Part shown: piece after piece, positions 53,150-60,892 of the stretch
How positions within the stretch are numbered: the stretch's first letter is position 1
Layout: each line of letters starts with the position of its first letter
Assembly: GCF_039542905.1 (NCBI RefSeq)
Contig: NZ_BAABIS010000001.1
Coordinates: 1,178,001 to 1,242,000 of the forward strand
Reading direction: 5' to 3'
Source of the DNA: Kitasatospora terrestris
Lineage (GTDB): Bacteria; Actinomycetota; Actinomycetes; Streptomycetales; Streptomycetaceae
Length of the DNA: 64,000 nucleotides
Program-made: the position numbers and the translations under genes
Notes under the pieces: model-generated
Databases searched by the model: none
Seen by the model: only the letters and a program-made list of their open reading frames with translations
Told to the model about the DNA's origin: nothing

Positions 53150-54361
53150 GTGAACGGCACTGCCCTCACCGGCGGCGACCCCACCCTGCTGCGGCGGCTC
53201 AACACCGAGGCCGTCCTGCGCGTCCTGCGCAGCGCCCAGCCCATGACCCAGTCCCAGATAGGCAAGGCCGCTTCACTTTCCCGGCAGACCGTCGACGCCG
53301 TCCTCGAGGAACTCGGCGAGAACGGCTGGACTGAGGAGATCGCCCCCGAGAAGGCCATCGGCCGACCCGCCCGCCGCTACCGCTTCCGGGCCGAAGCCGG
53401 ACACGTCCTCGGCATCGACGTCGGCGTCACCAAAACCACCCTCCTGCTGGCCGACCTCGACGGCACCGTCGTCGCCACCCGGCGTGCCGACCTGCCCCAG
53501 CCCCTGGACGCCGCCGAACGCTCCGCCGCCCTGCGCACACTCGCCGCCGACCTCCTCGCCGAACACCCCGCCGCCCGCCTGCGCGGCCTCTGCCTCGGCG
53601 TCCCCGCCGTCATCGACGGCGCCGGCCGGATCCGTCTGTCCACCCCGCTGCCCGAGTGGACCGGTCTCGACCTCGCCCGCGAAGCCGCCACCTGGTTCGA
53701 CTGCCCGGCGCACGTCGAGAACGACGCCAACCTCGCTGCCCTCGCCGAACACTGGTGCGGCGCCGCGCGGCACGCCGACGACTTCATCCAGCTCATCGCC
53801 GGCCGACGTTCCGGAGTCGGCATGATGCTCGGCGGGCGCCTGCACCGCGGCCGCGGCGGCGCGGCCGGCGAGATCGGTGCCCTCGCCGTCCTGGGCTGGG
53901 ACGGAGACGCCGTGAACGACATCCGCAACGCCTCCGACCCGGCCCGGATCTTCGCAGAAGCCCAGTCCGGCGCCCCCGAGGCCGTCGAACTCGTGGACCG
54001 CTTCGCCCGCACCGTCAGCCAAGGTCTTGCCGCGATGGTCCTCACCGTCAACCCCGACCTGGTGGTCATCGGCGGCGGCCTCTCCCGGGCCGGCGACGCC
54101 GTCACCGATCCCGTCCGCGCCCACCTCGACCAGCTCTGCCTGGACCCGCCCCAGGTCGCTGCCTCCATCCTCGGGACCGAAGCGGTTGCCCTCGGCGCCG
54201 CCCGCCTCGCCCTCGACCACCTCAACGCCCGGCTCTTCGGCGCCAACAGCACCCCCGAACCGGCCGGCCCTCGGCCGGAACCCGCTCTCCTGCCCCTCAA
54301 CGAGCAAGCCTTAGCCCCACCAACAGGCCCCGCTCGAGCAGCCAACCCGCCGATCACCTGA
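53150..54361 (+). CDS. ROK-family transcriptional repressor 2
   Basis: A 403-residue ROK regulator closely related to the one at 42340. The N-terminal winged helix has L-R-V-L-R-S-A-Q-P-M-T-Q-S-Q-I-G-K-A-A-S-L-S-R-Q-T-V-D; the ROK fold carries G-I-D-V-G-V-T-K-T, E-N-D-A-N-L-A-A-L and G-R-G-G-A-A-G-E-I-G. Divergent from sugar-binding protein gene 2; the inverted repeats between them are probable targets, with relief by the imported sugar or its phosphate. Start GTG 53150 follows GAGG. A Pro/Ala-rich tail of about 30 residues ends it. Confidence 0.9.
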   Translation: MNGTALTGGDPTLLRRLNTEAVLRVLRSAQPMTQSQIGKAASLSRQTVDAVLEELGENGWTEEIAPEKAIGRPARRYRFRAEAGHVLGIDVGVTKTTLLLADLDGTVVATRRADLPQPLDAAERSAALRTLAADLLAEHPAARLRGLCLGVPAVIDGAGRIRLSTPLPEWTGLDLAREAATWFDCPAHVENDANLAALAEHWCGAARHADDFIQLIAGRRSGVGMMLGGRLHRGRGGAAGEIGALAVLGWDGDAVNDIRNASDPARIFAEAQSGAPEAVELVDRFARTVSQGLAAMVLTVNPDLVVIGGGLSRAGDAVTDPVRAHLDQLCLDPPQVAASILGTEAVALGAARLALDHLNARLFGANSTPEPAGPRPEPALLPLNEQALAPPTGPARAANPPIT

Positions 54362-54369
54362 CAGCGGCC

Positions 54370-54690
54370 CGCATCGACCTGCCGCTCGGCACCGGCGGCG
54401 ACCGCATCGTCGTCGAGTGCCGCAAGCCCGACTCCGCCACCCCGGACGTCGACGTCAGCCGGAGCGTCGACGTCTACCGCGTGTCTGGCGGCCGGTACGG
54501 GCAGCGCCGTCATGATCAGCAACGTCAAGCACGACGACAAGGCCGCCACCGGCTCCTTCGCCACCAACGGCGCTCCGCTGACCGACACCACAGCACACCT
54601 GTCGATCAGTGCCACCGGTACCGGCGCCGACGTTCGCGTCCAGCTCGGCGCCGGCGGCACCGCCCCCACCGGCAAGCCCGCCGCCGACCT
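54370..54690 (+). pseudogene. Degenerate fragment of a secreted or enzyme protein
   Basis: D-L-P-L-G-T-G-G-D-R-I-V-V-E-C-R and D-V-D-V-S-R-S-V-D-V-Y-R-V-S in one frame continue after a one-base shift near 54495 as G-S-A-V-M-I-S-N-V-K-H-D-D-K and A-H-L-S-I-S-A-T-G-T-G-A-D-V-R-V-Q-L. The beta-strand alternation suggests an extracellular beta domain. No start codon, no family recognised. Confidence 0.4.
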
Positions 54691-55041
54691 GTTCACCACA
54701 CCCACTCCCTCGGGCCCCAGCACCGCACCGGCCTCACCGCCGCCCAGCCGCTCCGACGAGCACTCGGACGACCACGCCGCGATCGGCTCCACTTCCGCAT
54801 CCCTCGCCCCGGCCACCACGGCAACCTGCGACGGCGACGAGGGCGACGCCGCAAGCACTGACACCGGCCGGCGGTGCCCGGGCGGGCACCGCCGGCCGAC
54901 GGGTCTCTCCGTAGCCGCAGCGTTCTCGACCAACGGCGTGCCACAGGTCATCAGGGAGAGGTGGCCTGGCCGTTCCCCATGTGGCGGGTGGTGAAGACCG
55001 CGTAGGTGCGGGCGAGCCGGGGGCGTCGACCCGGTGGCGTG

Positions 55042-55729
55042 CGCCGCCTTGCCTGCGACGACGACACGACCGCGATCGTCTGCATCTGGGACGAAGGCGA
55101 GAACTACTGGCCCTCCACGCATGCCGATCACGCCGATCCGTTCTCGCACGCCTCCGGCATCGATCTGTTCCAGGCAGCCACCAGGACCCTGGATGTTCTC
55201 GGGATCCGCACACCCCGGATTCGTCTGGCCGACCCGAGCCGGAGCCGCTACCCCGCGGTCGTCGAGGACGTGCCCGGAGAAAACCTCGGAGCACTCCGGC
55301 GCGACCCGCACCACGCGGAACCAACCGTGGCGCTCCTGGCCGTGGCCCTCGACGTCGTGCAACGGCACACCGGCCCGTGCTTCGGCAAGGCCGCCCTGCG
55401 CGACACCCGGATCGGACGGGTCCGCGAGCATCTGGAGCAGGTGGTTCACGAACTGGCCGCCACCGTGCATGCGCGTTCGGAGTACGGACCCGTCCATATG
55501 GGAGCACGCATTCCTACGGATCCGATTCGGCGAGCACTACCGGTTGCCGGCCGACAGCGCCCTCGATGAACAGCGTCCGGCCTTCTACACGCCGGCGATG
55601 CGGCTGTCCCTCGTCGCCGGACCACTACGGCTCCCGGACGGAGACTTTCCCGACCGCGACACGATGTCGGGGATCGCCGAGTACAACCTCCAGCAGACAC
55701 TTGCCCTTATAGCTGCAGGTGATCGCTGA
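55042..55729 (+). pseudogene. Aminoglycoside phosphotransferase-like protein, core deleted
   Basis: The first part (A-I-V-C-I-W-D, later R-Y-P-A-V-V-E-D-V-P-G-E-N-L-G-A-L and V-A-L-D-V-V-Q-R-H-T-G-P) and last part (E-H-A-F-L-R-I-R-F-G-E-H-Y, Y-T-P-A-M-R-L-S-L-V-A-G-P-L-R-L, D-G-D-F-P-D-R-D-T-M) resemble small APH-fold kinases. The piece between them, which should hold H-G-E/D-L...D-x-x-N/H and I-D-x-E, is missing, with a frameshift near 55495. The catalytic centre is gone. Confidence 0.6.
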
Positions 55730-55937
55730 ACCCCTCGGAATCGATCATCCAGTGGGCTGAGACGTTCGCTGGGTCGCCGGCCCCATCGTCGAGCAGCGGT
55801 ACCAGGCCGCCGGCCGAACAGCGGCCATCGGCACTCGCCGGCCGCACAGCTCGTCCGCTGCCGGCTCCGCGTCGCGCTCGCCAGCAACCGTGAGCTGCAA
55901 GAAGGTGGAGCGCCGTGGGTTGCGAAGAAATGACAGA
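55730..55937. other. No gene seen
   Basis: Between the broken phosphotransferase and the hairpin at 55938. No coding signal. Confidence 0.35.
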
Positions 55938-55982
55938 GGATGCCGGCGTCGCGGTCCGGAGAAGTGTGCGACGCCGGCATCC
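55938..55982 (-). terminator. Hairpin after the ligase/decarboxylase/ACP operon
   Basis: Arms 55938-55952 and 55968-55982 pair perfectly over 15 bp around 15 bases, about 150 bases beyond the ACP stop at 56130. Confidence 0.65.
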
Positions 55983-56129
55983 GGCTGTGTCGAGGTGGCT
56001 GTCCTTCGGCGGCTGCTCGCGGTTCCCGCGGGACCGGGCGGGCGACCCGGTCTGCGGAGCATCACTGAGTGGACCGGTCGGCCCGGTCTGCAGTCGGACG
56101 ACGTCCGAGCCGGTGGGCGAGCGAGGGTA

Positions 56130-56408
56130 CTACCGGTCCGAGACCGCGTGGTCCGCCAGACGTGTCTCGACGAACATGCCGAACGAACCGACGGTGTCGA
56201 AGACTTCAGGTGTCAGCTCGTCGGCGTCGATCTGCAGTCCGACCCGGTCTTCCAGAATCATCAGGAGCTCGATGACGTTCGTCGAGTCCAGGGCGAGGTC
56301 GTTGAACAGGCGGGTCTCAGCGGTCAGCTCCGGCAGGTCTCGCATCAGCGTCTCCACGAGGACCTCGTGAACCAAGGTCATCGTCTTGTCGGTCAGGTCC
56401 TTCGTCAT
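56130..56408 (-). CDS. Acyl carrier protein (BtrI-like)
   Basis: A 92-residue phosphopantetheine carrier. The attachment Ser is S42 in L-A-L-D-S-T-N-V-I-E-L-L-M; the usual D-S-L is D-S-T. The four-helix ACP pattern is clear (M-T-L-V-H-E-V-L-V-E-T-L, I-L-E-D-R-V-G-L-Q-I, E-L-T-P-E-V-F-D-T-V-G-S-F). The preceding gene is a PLP decarboxylase whose reading frame overlaps the ACP by 92 bases; the operon also has an ATP-grasp ligase. In butirosin synthesis BtrI carries glutamate, loaded by ATP-grasp BtrJ and decarboxylated by BtrK; this ACP should play that part. ATG 56408 follows AAGGAG. Confidence 0.9.
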   Translation of the reverse strand: MTKDLTDKTMTLVHEVLVETLMRDLPELTAETRLFNDLALDSTNVIELLMILEDRVGLQIDADELTPEVFDTVGSFGMFVETRLADHAVSDR

Positions 56409-57723
56409 CGTTGTGTCTCCTTGTCAGTGCGGGTCGATGGGGCGGTTCGGCCGCCCGGGCCAGATCAGCGTGGGTGGACTGGCGGGAGAGGATGTCCTCG
56501 GTGGTGTCCGGCGCTCGGACCAGGTAGGTCCTGCCGCGCAGGACCACAACCTCGCCCGGGTAGCCGTGGCTGAGGAACAGGGTGGGTGAGGCGGTCGGGC
56601 CGTAGGCACCCGAACGCCGGACGCCGATGAGGTCCCCCGGTTCCAGGTCTTTCCGCAGTGCCACGCCCTTGGCGATGGTGTCGTTCGGGGTGCACAGCGG
56701 CCCGGCGATGTTCCAGGACTCCACAGGTGCCTCGCCCGCTCCCCCACGGGAGAGTTCGGCGATCGGGAAGTTGCGCTTCACGAAGGAGCCGATGCCCACG
56801 GCCGCCATGTGGTGGTGAGTCCCGCCGTCGACAACGGCGTAGCTCTGTCCCATCGATTTCTTCGTGTAGCGCACGCGCACGAGGTAGGTGCCGCACCCGG
56901 CGACCAGGAATCGGCCCGATTCCATGATCAGCCTGGTCTCCGGCTGGGCTGTGGCGAACTCCTCGATCAGCGGGTTCAGGCCCTCGGTGAGCTCCGCCAG
57001 GTCGAGGTCACGCTCGCCGTCGAAGTAGGCGACGCCGAGGCCCCCACCCACGTCCACGGCATCCAGCCTGATGCCTGTCGCCTCCTTGACGCGCCTGGCC
57101 AGGTCCAACACGTAGGCGGTGTTCCGGACGATGACCGACGGATCCAGGATCCGGGTGCCCAGGTAGACCTGAATGCCTGCGACATCGGTGTTCGTCAACC
57201 GTTCCAGGAACGGGGAACAGCTGAGGACCGCTTCCTCATCGATGCCGAACTGGGTCGGTTTCCCTCCCATTGTCAGCCGGGAGCCCGCCACCGAGAAGGG
57301 CGGATTGATCCGGAGGAGCACTCGAATCCGGCGACCGACGGCCTCGGCCGCGCGGTCGATCGCCGCCAACTCCGTGAACGACTCGCAGACGACCGCGTAC
57401 ACACCCGCGTCGATGCATCGAGCGATCTCCCGCGCACTCTTGCCGGGGCCCAGAAACATGATGTTCTCGGGATCCGTACCGGCCCGCAGGACGAGCTCCA
57501 GCTCCGCGAGCGAGGAGACCTCCGCCCTGGCGCCGGCTGAGCGCAGGACGTCGTAGACCCCGCGGTTAGGGTTCGACTTCAGCGAGAAGAAGACCTCCAG
57601 CGCAGGGTGCAGGGCACTGCGCAGGCGGCGGAAGTTGTCGACGAGCCAGTCGCCGTCGTACACGTACGTCGGCGTGCCGTACTCCTCGGCGATTCCGGTC
57701 CAGTCGATGTGGCCGGGGGTCAA
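56317..57723 (-). CDS. PLP-dependent fold-III decarboxylase (BtrK-like, acts on carrier-bound amino acid)
   Basis: A 468-residue fold-III decarboxylase, nearer to BtrK (glutamyl-ACP decarboxylase) than to lysA. The PLP Lys is K49 (F-S-L-K-S-N). Shared with BtrK as I recall its sequence: Y-D-G-D-x-x-x-x-x-x-R-x-L-R-S at the start, M-G-G-x-P-x-Q-F-G, D-V-G-G-G-L-G-V, G-R-F-L-V-A, D-G-G-T-H-H-H-M, I-A-G-P-L-C-T-P-x-D and S-G-A-Y-G. It starts with TTG overlapping the ligase stop (TTGA), and continues 92 bases past the ACP start as a Gln/Asp/Arg-rich tail (T-R-R-H-N-D-D-E onward), unlike family members, so its true end is uncertain. Confidence 0.88.
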   Translation of the reverse strand: MTPGHIDWTGIAEEYGTPTYVYDGDWLVDNFRRLRSALHPALEVFFSLKSNPNRGVYDVLRSAGARAEVSSLAELELVLRAGTDPENIMFLGPGKSAREIARCIDAGVYAVVCESFTELAAIDRAAEAVGRRIRVLLRINPPFSVAGSRLTMGGKPTQFGIDEEAVLSCSPFLERLTNTDVAGIQVYLGTRILDPSVIVRNTAYVLDLARRVKEATGIRLDAVDVGGGLGVAYFDGERDLDLAELTEGLNPLIEEFATAQPETRLIMESGRFLVAGCGTYLVRVRYTKKSMGQSYAVVDGGTHHHMAAVGIGSFVKRNFPIAELSRGGAGEAPVESWNIAGPLCTPNDTIAKGVALRKDLEPGDLIGVRRSGAYGPTASPTLFLSHGYPGEVVVLRGRTYLVRAPDTTEDILSRQSTHADLARAAEPPHRPALTRRHNDDEGPDRQDDDLGSRGPRGDADARPAGADR

Positions 57724-59120
57724 GGGGTCACCAGCCCTTGCATGACGTCCTCCAATCGCGCCAGTCGGCGCAGGGTGTCGGCCTCGTCGTCACCGACGAC
57801 CAGGGCGTACAGCCGGCCGTACTGCTGGTCGTCGGCCAGTAGGGCCGCATTGAGGGTGGCAAAGTTGTTGATCAGTACGCCGCGGGCGCCTCCTCGGACG
57901 TGCTCTTTCGAATCCAGGAGGAGGCCGTCAAGCGCCGACCGCACCTCCTCGAACCCGACCGTCCGGGTGGGCCGCAGTTCGAGCTGGGTGGCCAGGACGT
58001 GAGCCCCGGGCGGGATCAGCTCCTCGGCGATCCGGTTCTGGAAGGTAGCCATGTTGAATCTGGCGTTGATCTCCAGGCACGGGTAGAGGACTCCGTCGGC
58101 ACCGAGCAGGGCGTCGACACCGACCAAGCCGTGGAAACCGGATGCGTGCAGCGCCTCGCCGATGCGCTCGGCCGCGTTCTCCAGCACCGCTGTGTCCTGC
58201 GGGCCGAGACCGGCCGGGAAGACGTGACCACGGTGGACCCCGTTCTGGGTCAGTGCCAGTTTGACGGTCTCGAACGCGGTGCCGCCGTCCCGTCCCACCA
58301 GGAACTGATAGTTGAGGTCCGCCCGCTTCTCCAACCAGTGCTCGACCACCACCGGAAGGCGATCGTCGGTCGAACTGCGGCGGGAAATCATCCGGATCAG
58401 CCGTTCGCCGCGCTGCGAGCCGTCCAGGACGACCATGCCTCGACCCGACACACCCAGTGATTCCTTCACGACGAGCCGGGCCGACGGGTCTGCGAAGGCC
58501 TCTTCCAGCGCCCGTGCCAGTTCCCGGACCGTTCGGCACACCGTCCCGGGTACAGGCGTCAGACCGAGCGCGTCGACCAGGTCCCGGCTGTAGATCTTGC
58601 CGTTCACCTGCCTGGCCACCGCGGAGCCGGCACCCGCGAGCGGGAGACCCGATGCCGCAGCGAGGCGTTCTTCGAGGACCGAAACGCCCATCGGGGCGAG
58701 GTAGGTGCGGCCGTCGTTGAGCGCCCGCAGGGTTTCGAGCAACCGCGGGGAGTCCAGCGCGTCCTGCGTCACCGTGCGCGATGGATTGTTCCCGTCGACC
58801 GTCAGCACGGTTGCCGCGAGGAGCCCGAGGTTCGACAGATAGGCCGCGTAGCCGGGGTCCGGCATCTCCTTGAGGACGACGAAATCACCCTGCGCGGCGA
58901 GGCACAGTCCCACTTCCTCGATCCGGTTGACGGTGGCCGGGGCGAACGACATCCCGGCGCCGGGGAGCCCGGGCTCACCCTCCGCCCAGAACCGCTCGAC
59001 CTCGAAGTTGTTGAGGTGGACGAACCTGGCCTCCGGGTCGCCCACCAGCGCGTTCTTGAGCCGCGCGGTGAAGGTCCCCGGCACTGCCGGCGATGGCGCG
59101 GGGGTTGGCGGGTCGGGCAT
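57720..59120 (-). CDS. ATP-grasp amino acid-carrier protein ligase (BtrJ-like)
   Basis: A 466-residue ATP-grasp protein. An N-terminal pre-ATP-grasp domain (about 20-165, V-H-L-N-N-F-E-V-E-R-F) is followed by the ATP-grasp fold: L-V-V-K-E-S-L-G-V-S-G-R-G-M-V-V-L (about 220-237), V-V-V-E-H-W-L-E-K, and the Mg-binding P-C-L-E-I-N-A-R-F-N-M (about 365-375). The order pre-grasp/grasp with E-I-N-A-R fits BtrJ-type and related peptide ligases. It should activate an amino acid (glutamate in butirosin) as acyl phosphate and pass it to the ACP thiol; no adenylation domain is present. First gene of the operon; ATG 59120 follows GAGGG at eleven bases. Confidence 0.85.
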   Translation of the reverse strand: MPDPPTPAPSPAVPGTFTARLKNALVGDPEARFVHLNNFEVERFWAEGEPGLPGAGMSFAPATVNRIEEVGLCLAAQGDFVVLKEMPDPGYAAYLSNLGLLAATVLTVDGNNPSRTVTQDALDSPRLLETLRALNDGRTYLAPMGVSVLEERLAAASGLPLAGAGSAVARQVNGKIYSRDLVDALGLTPVPGTVCRTVRELARALEEAFADPSARLVVKESLGVSGRGMVVLDGSQRGERLIRMISRRSSTDDRLPVVVEHWLEKRADLNYQFLVGRDGGTAFETVKLALTQNGVHRGHVFPAGLGPQDTAVLENAAERIGEALHASGFHGLVGVDALLGADGVLYPCLEINARFNMATFQNRIAEELIPPGAHVLATQLELRPTRTVGFEEVRSALDGLLLDSKEHVRGGARGVLINNFATLNAALLADDQQYGRLYALVVGDDEADTLRRLARLEDVMQGLVTP

Positions 59121-59159
59121 GGCGCTCACATCCCTCGTGTCGCTGCGGGTATGGCTCAA

Positions 59160-59210
59160 GCTAGCCGATCAGCGGGTAGATATTCAAACTATTTTTATAA
59201 TTAACCGCAG
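59160..59210 (-). promoter_or_regulatory. AT-rich leader, probable promoter of the minus-strand operon
   Basis: About 50 bases with TTAATTATAAAAATAG and GAATATCTA on the minus strand, strikingly AT-rich in this genome, 40-90 bases before the ligase start. Confidence 0.5.
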
Positions 59211-59367
59211 GGAGAGCCCTGCGCCGACCACGCAGATGCAAGCCGGGCACTGGGCTACCGGCCCCGCCCGACGCCCGACTCCGCCCGTCGCAAAGTGCCA
59301 TCTTCTGCGACCGCCGCCCCCGCGCCGCAGCAGACGACGGAGCGGGCGAGCCACCCGTGCGATCCCC

Positions 59368-59397
59368 TTGACAGGCAAACCTGCCGTCGATTATTAA
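59368..59397 (+). promoter_or_regulatory. Sigma-70-type promoter of the oxidoreductase/exporter unit
   Basis: TTGACA (59368-59373), 17 bases, TTATTA (59391-59396), close to the consensus, and overlapping the left arm of the inverted repeat at 59389-59417. The start at 59516 is 120 bases downstream. Confidence 0.6.
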
Positions 59398-59417
59398 TGC
59401 AGCCATCTTTAATAATC
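59389..59417. promoter_or_regulatory. Operator-like inverted repeat over the -10 region
   Basis: GATTATTAA (59389-59397) and TTAATAATC (59409-59417) match perfectly across 11 bases. Overlap with the -10 hexamer of the plus-strand promoter suggests a repressor site; no regulator gene lies in the visible cluster. Confidence 0.6.
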
Positions 59418-59515
59418 TCGCTAAGCTGAAGGACCCTACACGTGCTTCCCTGCCTGATCGCCGAACCGCACGCGCACCCCGTCGAATTGCCCGCGACTCC
59501 CTGCGGAACAGCCCG

Positions 59516-60778
59516 GTGAGCGCCGGCCGAAGGCCCGTGGCACTGGCAGTCGCAGGGCTGGGCACACGGGGCCTCGGCTACGCCAGGCTCGCCGCAAGCC
59601 ACGGCGCCCGCATCACCGCGATCGCCGAGCCGCGGGAAGCCGTACGGGCCGCGGCAGCGGCCGAGTTCGGCGTGCCGGCCGCAGCCGTGTTCCCTGACTG
59701 GCAATCGATGGCGGCCGCCGGCCGCCCTGCTGACGCCTTGGTGATCGCCACCCAGGACCAGGACCACCTCGGTCCTGCAGTCACGTTCGCCGAGATGGGC
59801 TGCCACCTGCTGCTCGAGAAGCCGATGGCACCGAGCGAGGTGGACAGTCGGGTGATCGTGGAGGCCGCCGAACGCGCAGGCGTAATCCTCGCCGTCTGCC
59901 ACATGCTGCGTTACACCCCGTACACCCGTGCGCTGAAAGAAGCCCTCGACTCGGGCCGGATAGGCGACATCGTCTCGGTGGAGCACCTGGAATCGGTGGG
60001 CTGGTGGCACCAGGCGCACTCGTTCGTACGGGGCAACTGGAACAGCGAGGCCGGGTCCTCCCCGATGCTGCTGTCCAAGTCAAGCCACGACATCGACTGG
60101 CTGATCCACGTGATCGGCCAGGTGCCGACTCGGGTGTCCTCGTTCGGCTCGCTGATGCACTTCCACAGCGGCAACGCCCCGGCCGGGTCGACAGAGAACT
60201 GCCTGGACTGCCAGGTGGAGGAGTCGTGCCCGTACTCGGCCAAGCGGATCTACCTCCGCTGCCTCGGCGACGAACGCCGGGAGTACTGGCCACTGAGTCC
60301 GGTGACGCCGGAACGCACCGAGCAGGGTGTCCTGGCGGACCTGCGAAACAGCCCTTACGGACGTTGCGTGTACCGCTGCGACAACGACGTCGTGGACCAC
60401 CAGGTGGTGACCATGGAGTTCGGGAGTGGTGCCACCGCCTCATTCACCATGAGCGCCTTCACCCGGCTGGAGCACCGCAAGACCCGGCTCTTCGGTACCA
60501 GGGGACAGATCGAGGGGAACGGCGTGCGGCTTCGGATCACCGACTTCGTGACCGACACGGACAGCGTCATCCTCACCCGCAGCAGTGCGGGATCCACACT
60601 CCCCGACGGGCACGGCGGCGGCGACGAGGCCATGATCGAGGGCTTCCTCGACGCGGTGGCCACGGGAGACCGCTCCCACATCAGATCGGACGCGTCCGCC
60701 TCGTTGGACTCGCACCGGGTGGTGTGGGCTGCGGAGGAGGCGCGAAAGACCGGCGCTGTCGTCGCCATCGGCCGGTAG
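59516..60778 (+). CDS. Gfo/Idh/MocA-family oxidoreductase, four-cysteine type, copy 2
   Basis: A 420-residue paralogue of the protein at 48457: G-L-G-T-R-G (14-19), E-K-P-M (101-104), S-V-E-H-L-E-S-V-G-W-W-H, and the same cysteine spacing C229-x2-C232-x5-C238-x10-C249. The C-terminal half (R-K-T-R-L-F-G-T-R-G, D-G-H-G-G-G-D-E) is also shared. In this place, divergent from the ligase operon and upstream of an exporter, it probably reduces or oxidises a sugar or cyclitol to be joined to the carrier-bound acyl group; that is inference. GTG 59516 has a weak ribosome site. Confidence 0.85.
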   Translation: MSAGRRPVALAVAGLGTRGLGYARLAASHGARITAIAEPREAVRAAAAAEFGVPAAAVFPDWQSMAAAGRPADALVIATQDQDHLGPAVTFAEMGCHLLLEKPMAPSEVDSRVIVEAAERAGVILAVCHMLRYTPYTRALKEALDSGRIGDIVSVEHLESVGWWHQAHSFVRGNWNSEAGSSPMLLSKSSHDIDWLIHVIGQVPTRVSSFGSLMHFHSGNAPAGSTENCLDCQVEESCPYSAKRIYLRCLGDERREYWPLSPVTPERTEQGVLADLRNSPYGRCVYRCDNDVVDHQVVTMEFGSGATASFTMSAFTRLEHRKTRLFGTRGQIEGNGVRLRITDFVTDTDSVILTRSSAGSTLPDGHGGGDEAMIEGFLDAVATGDRSHIRSDASASLDSHRVVWAAEEARKTGAVVAIGR

Positions 60779-60892
60779 TCTCGCCCACCGGTTCCTTCCC
60801 CATCCTGCCCCGACGTGCGGCAGGAGCCTGTTTCGCACGGATGGTGCCCGAGTCGCACCGCCGTGCCCCATACGACGAGGCGGTGATTCCTC

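Noticed and set aside
55042..55729. Functional antibiotic-resistance phosphotransferase
   Set aside because: The catalytic loop and metal-binding segment are missing and the frame shifts; it cannot be active.
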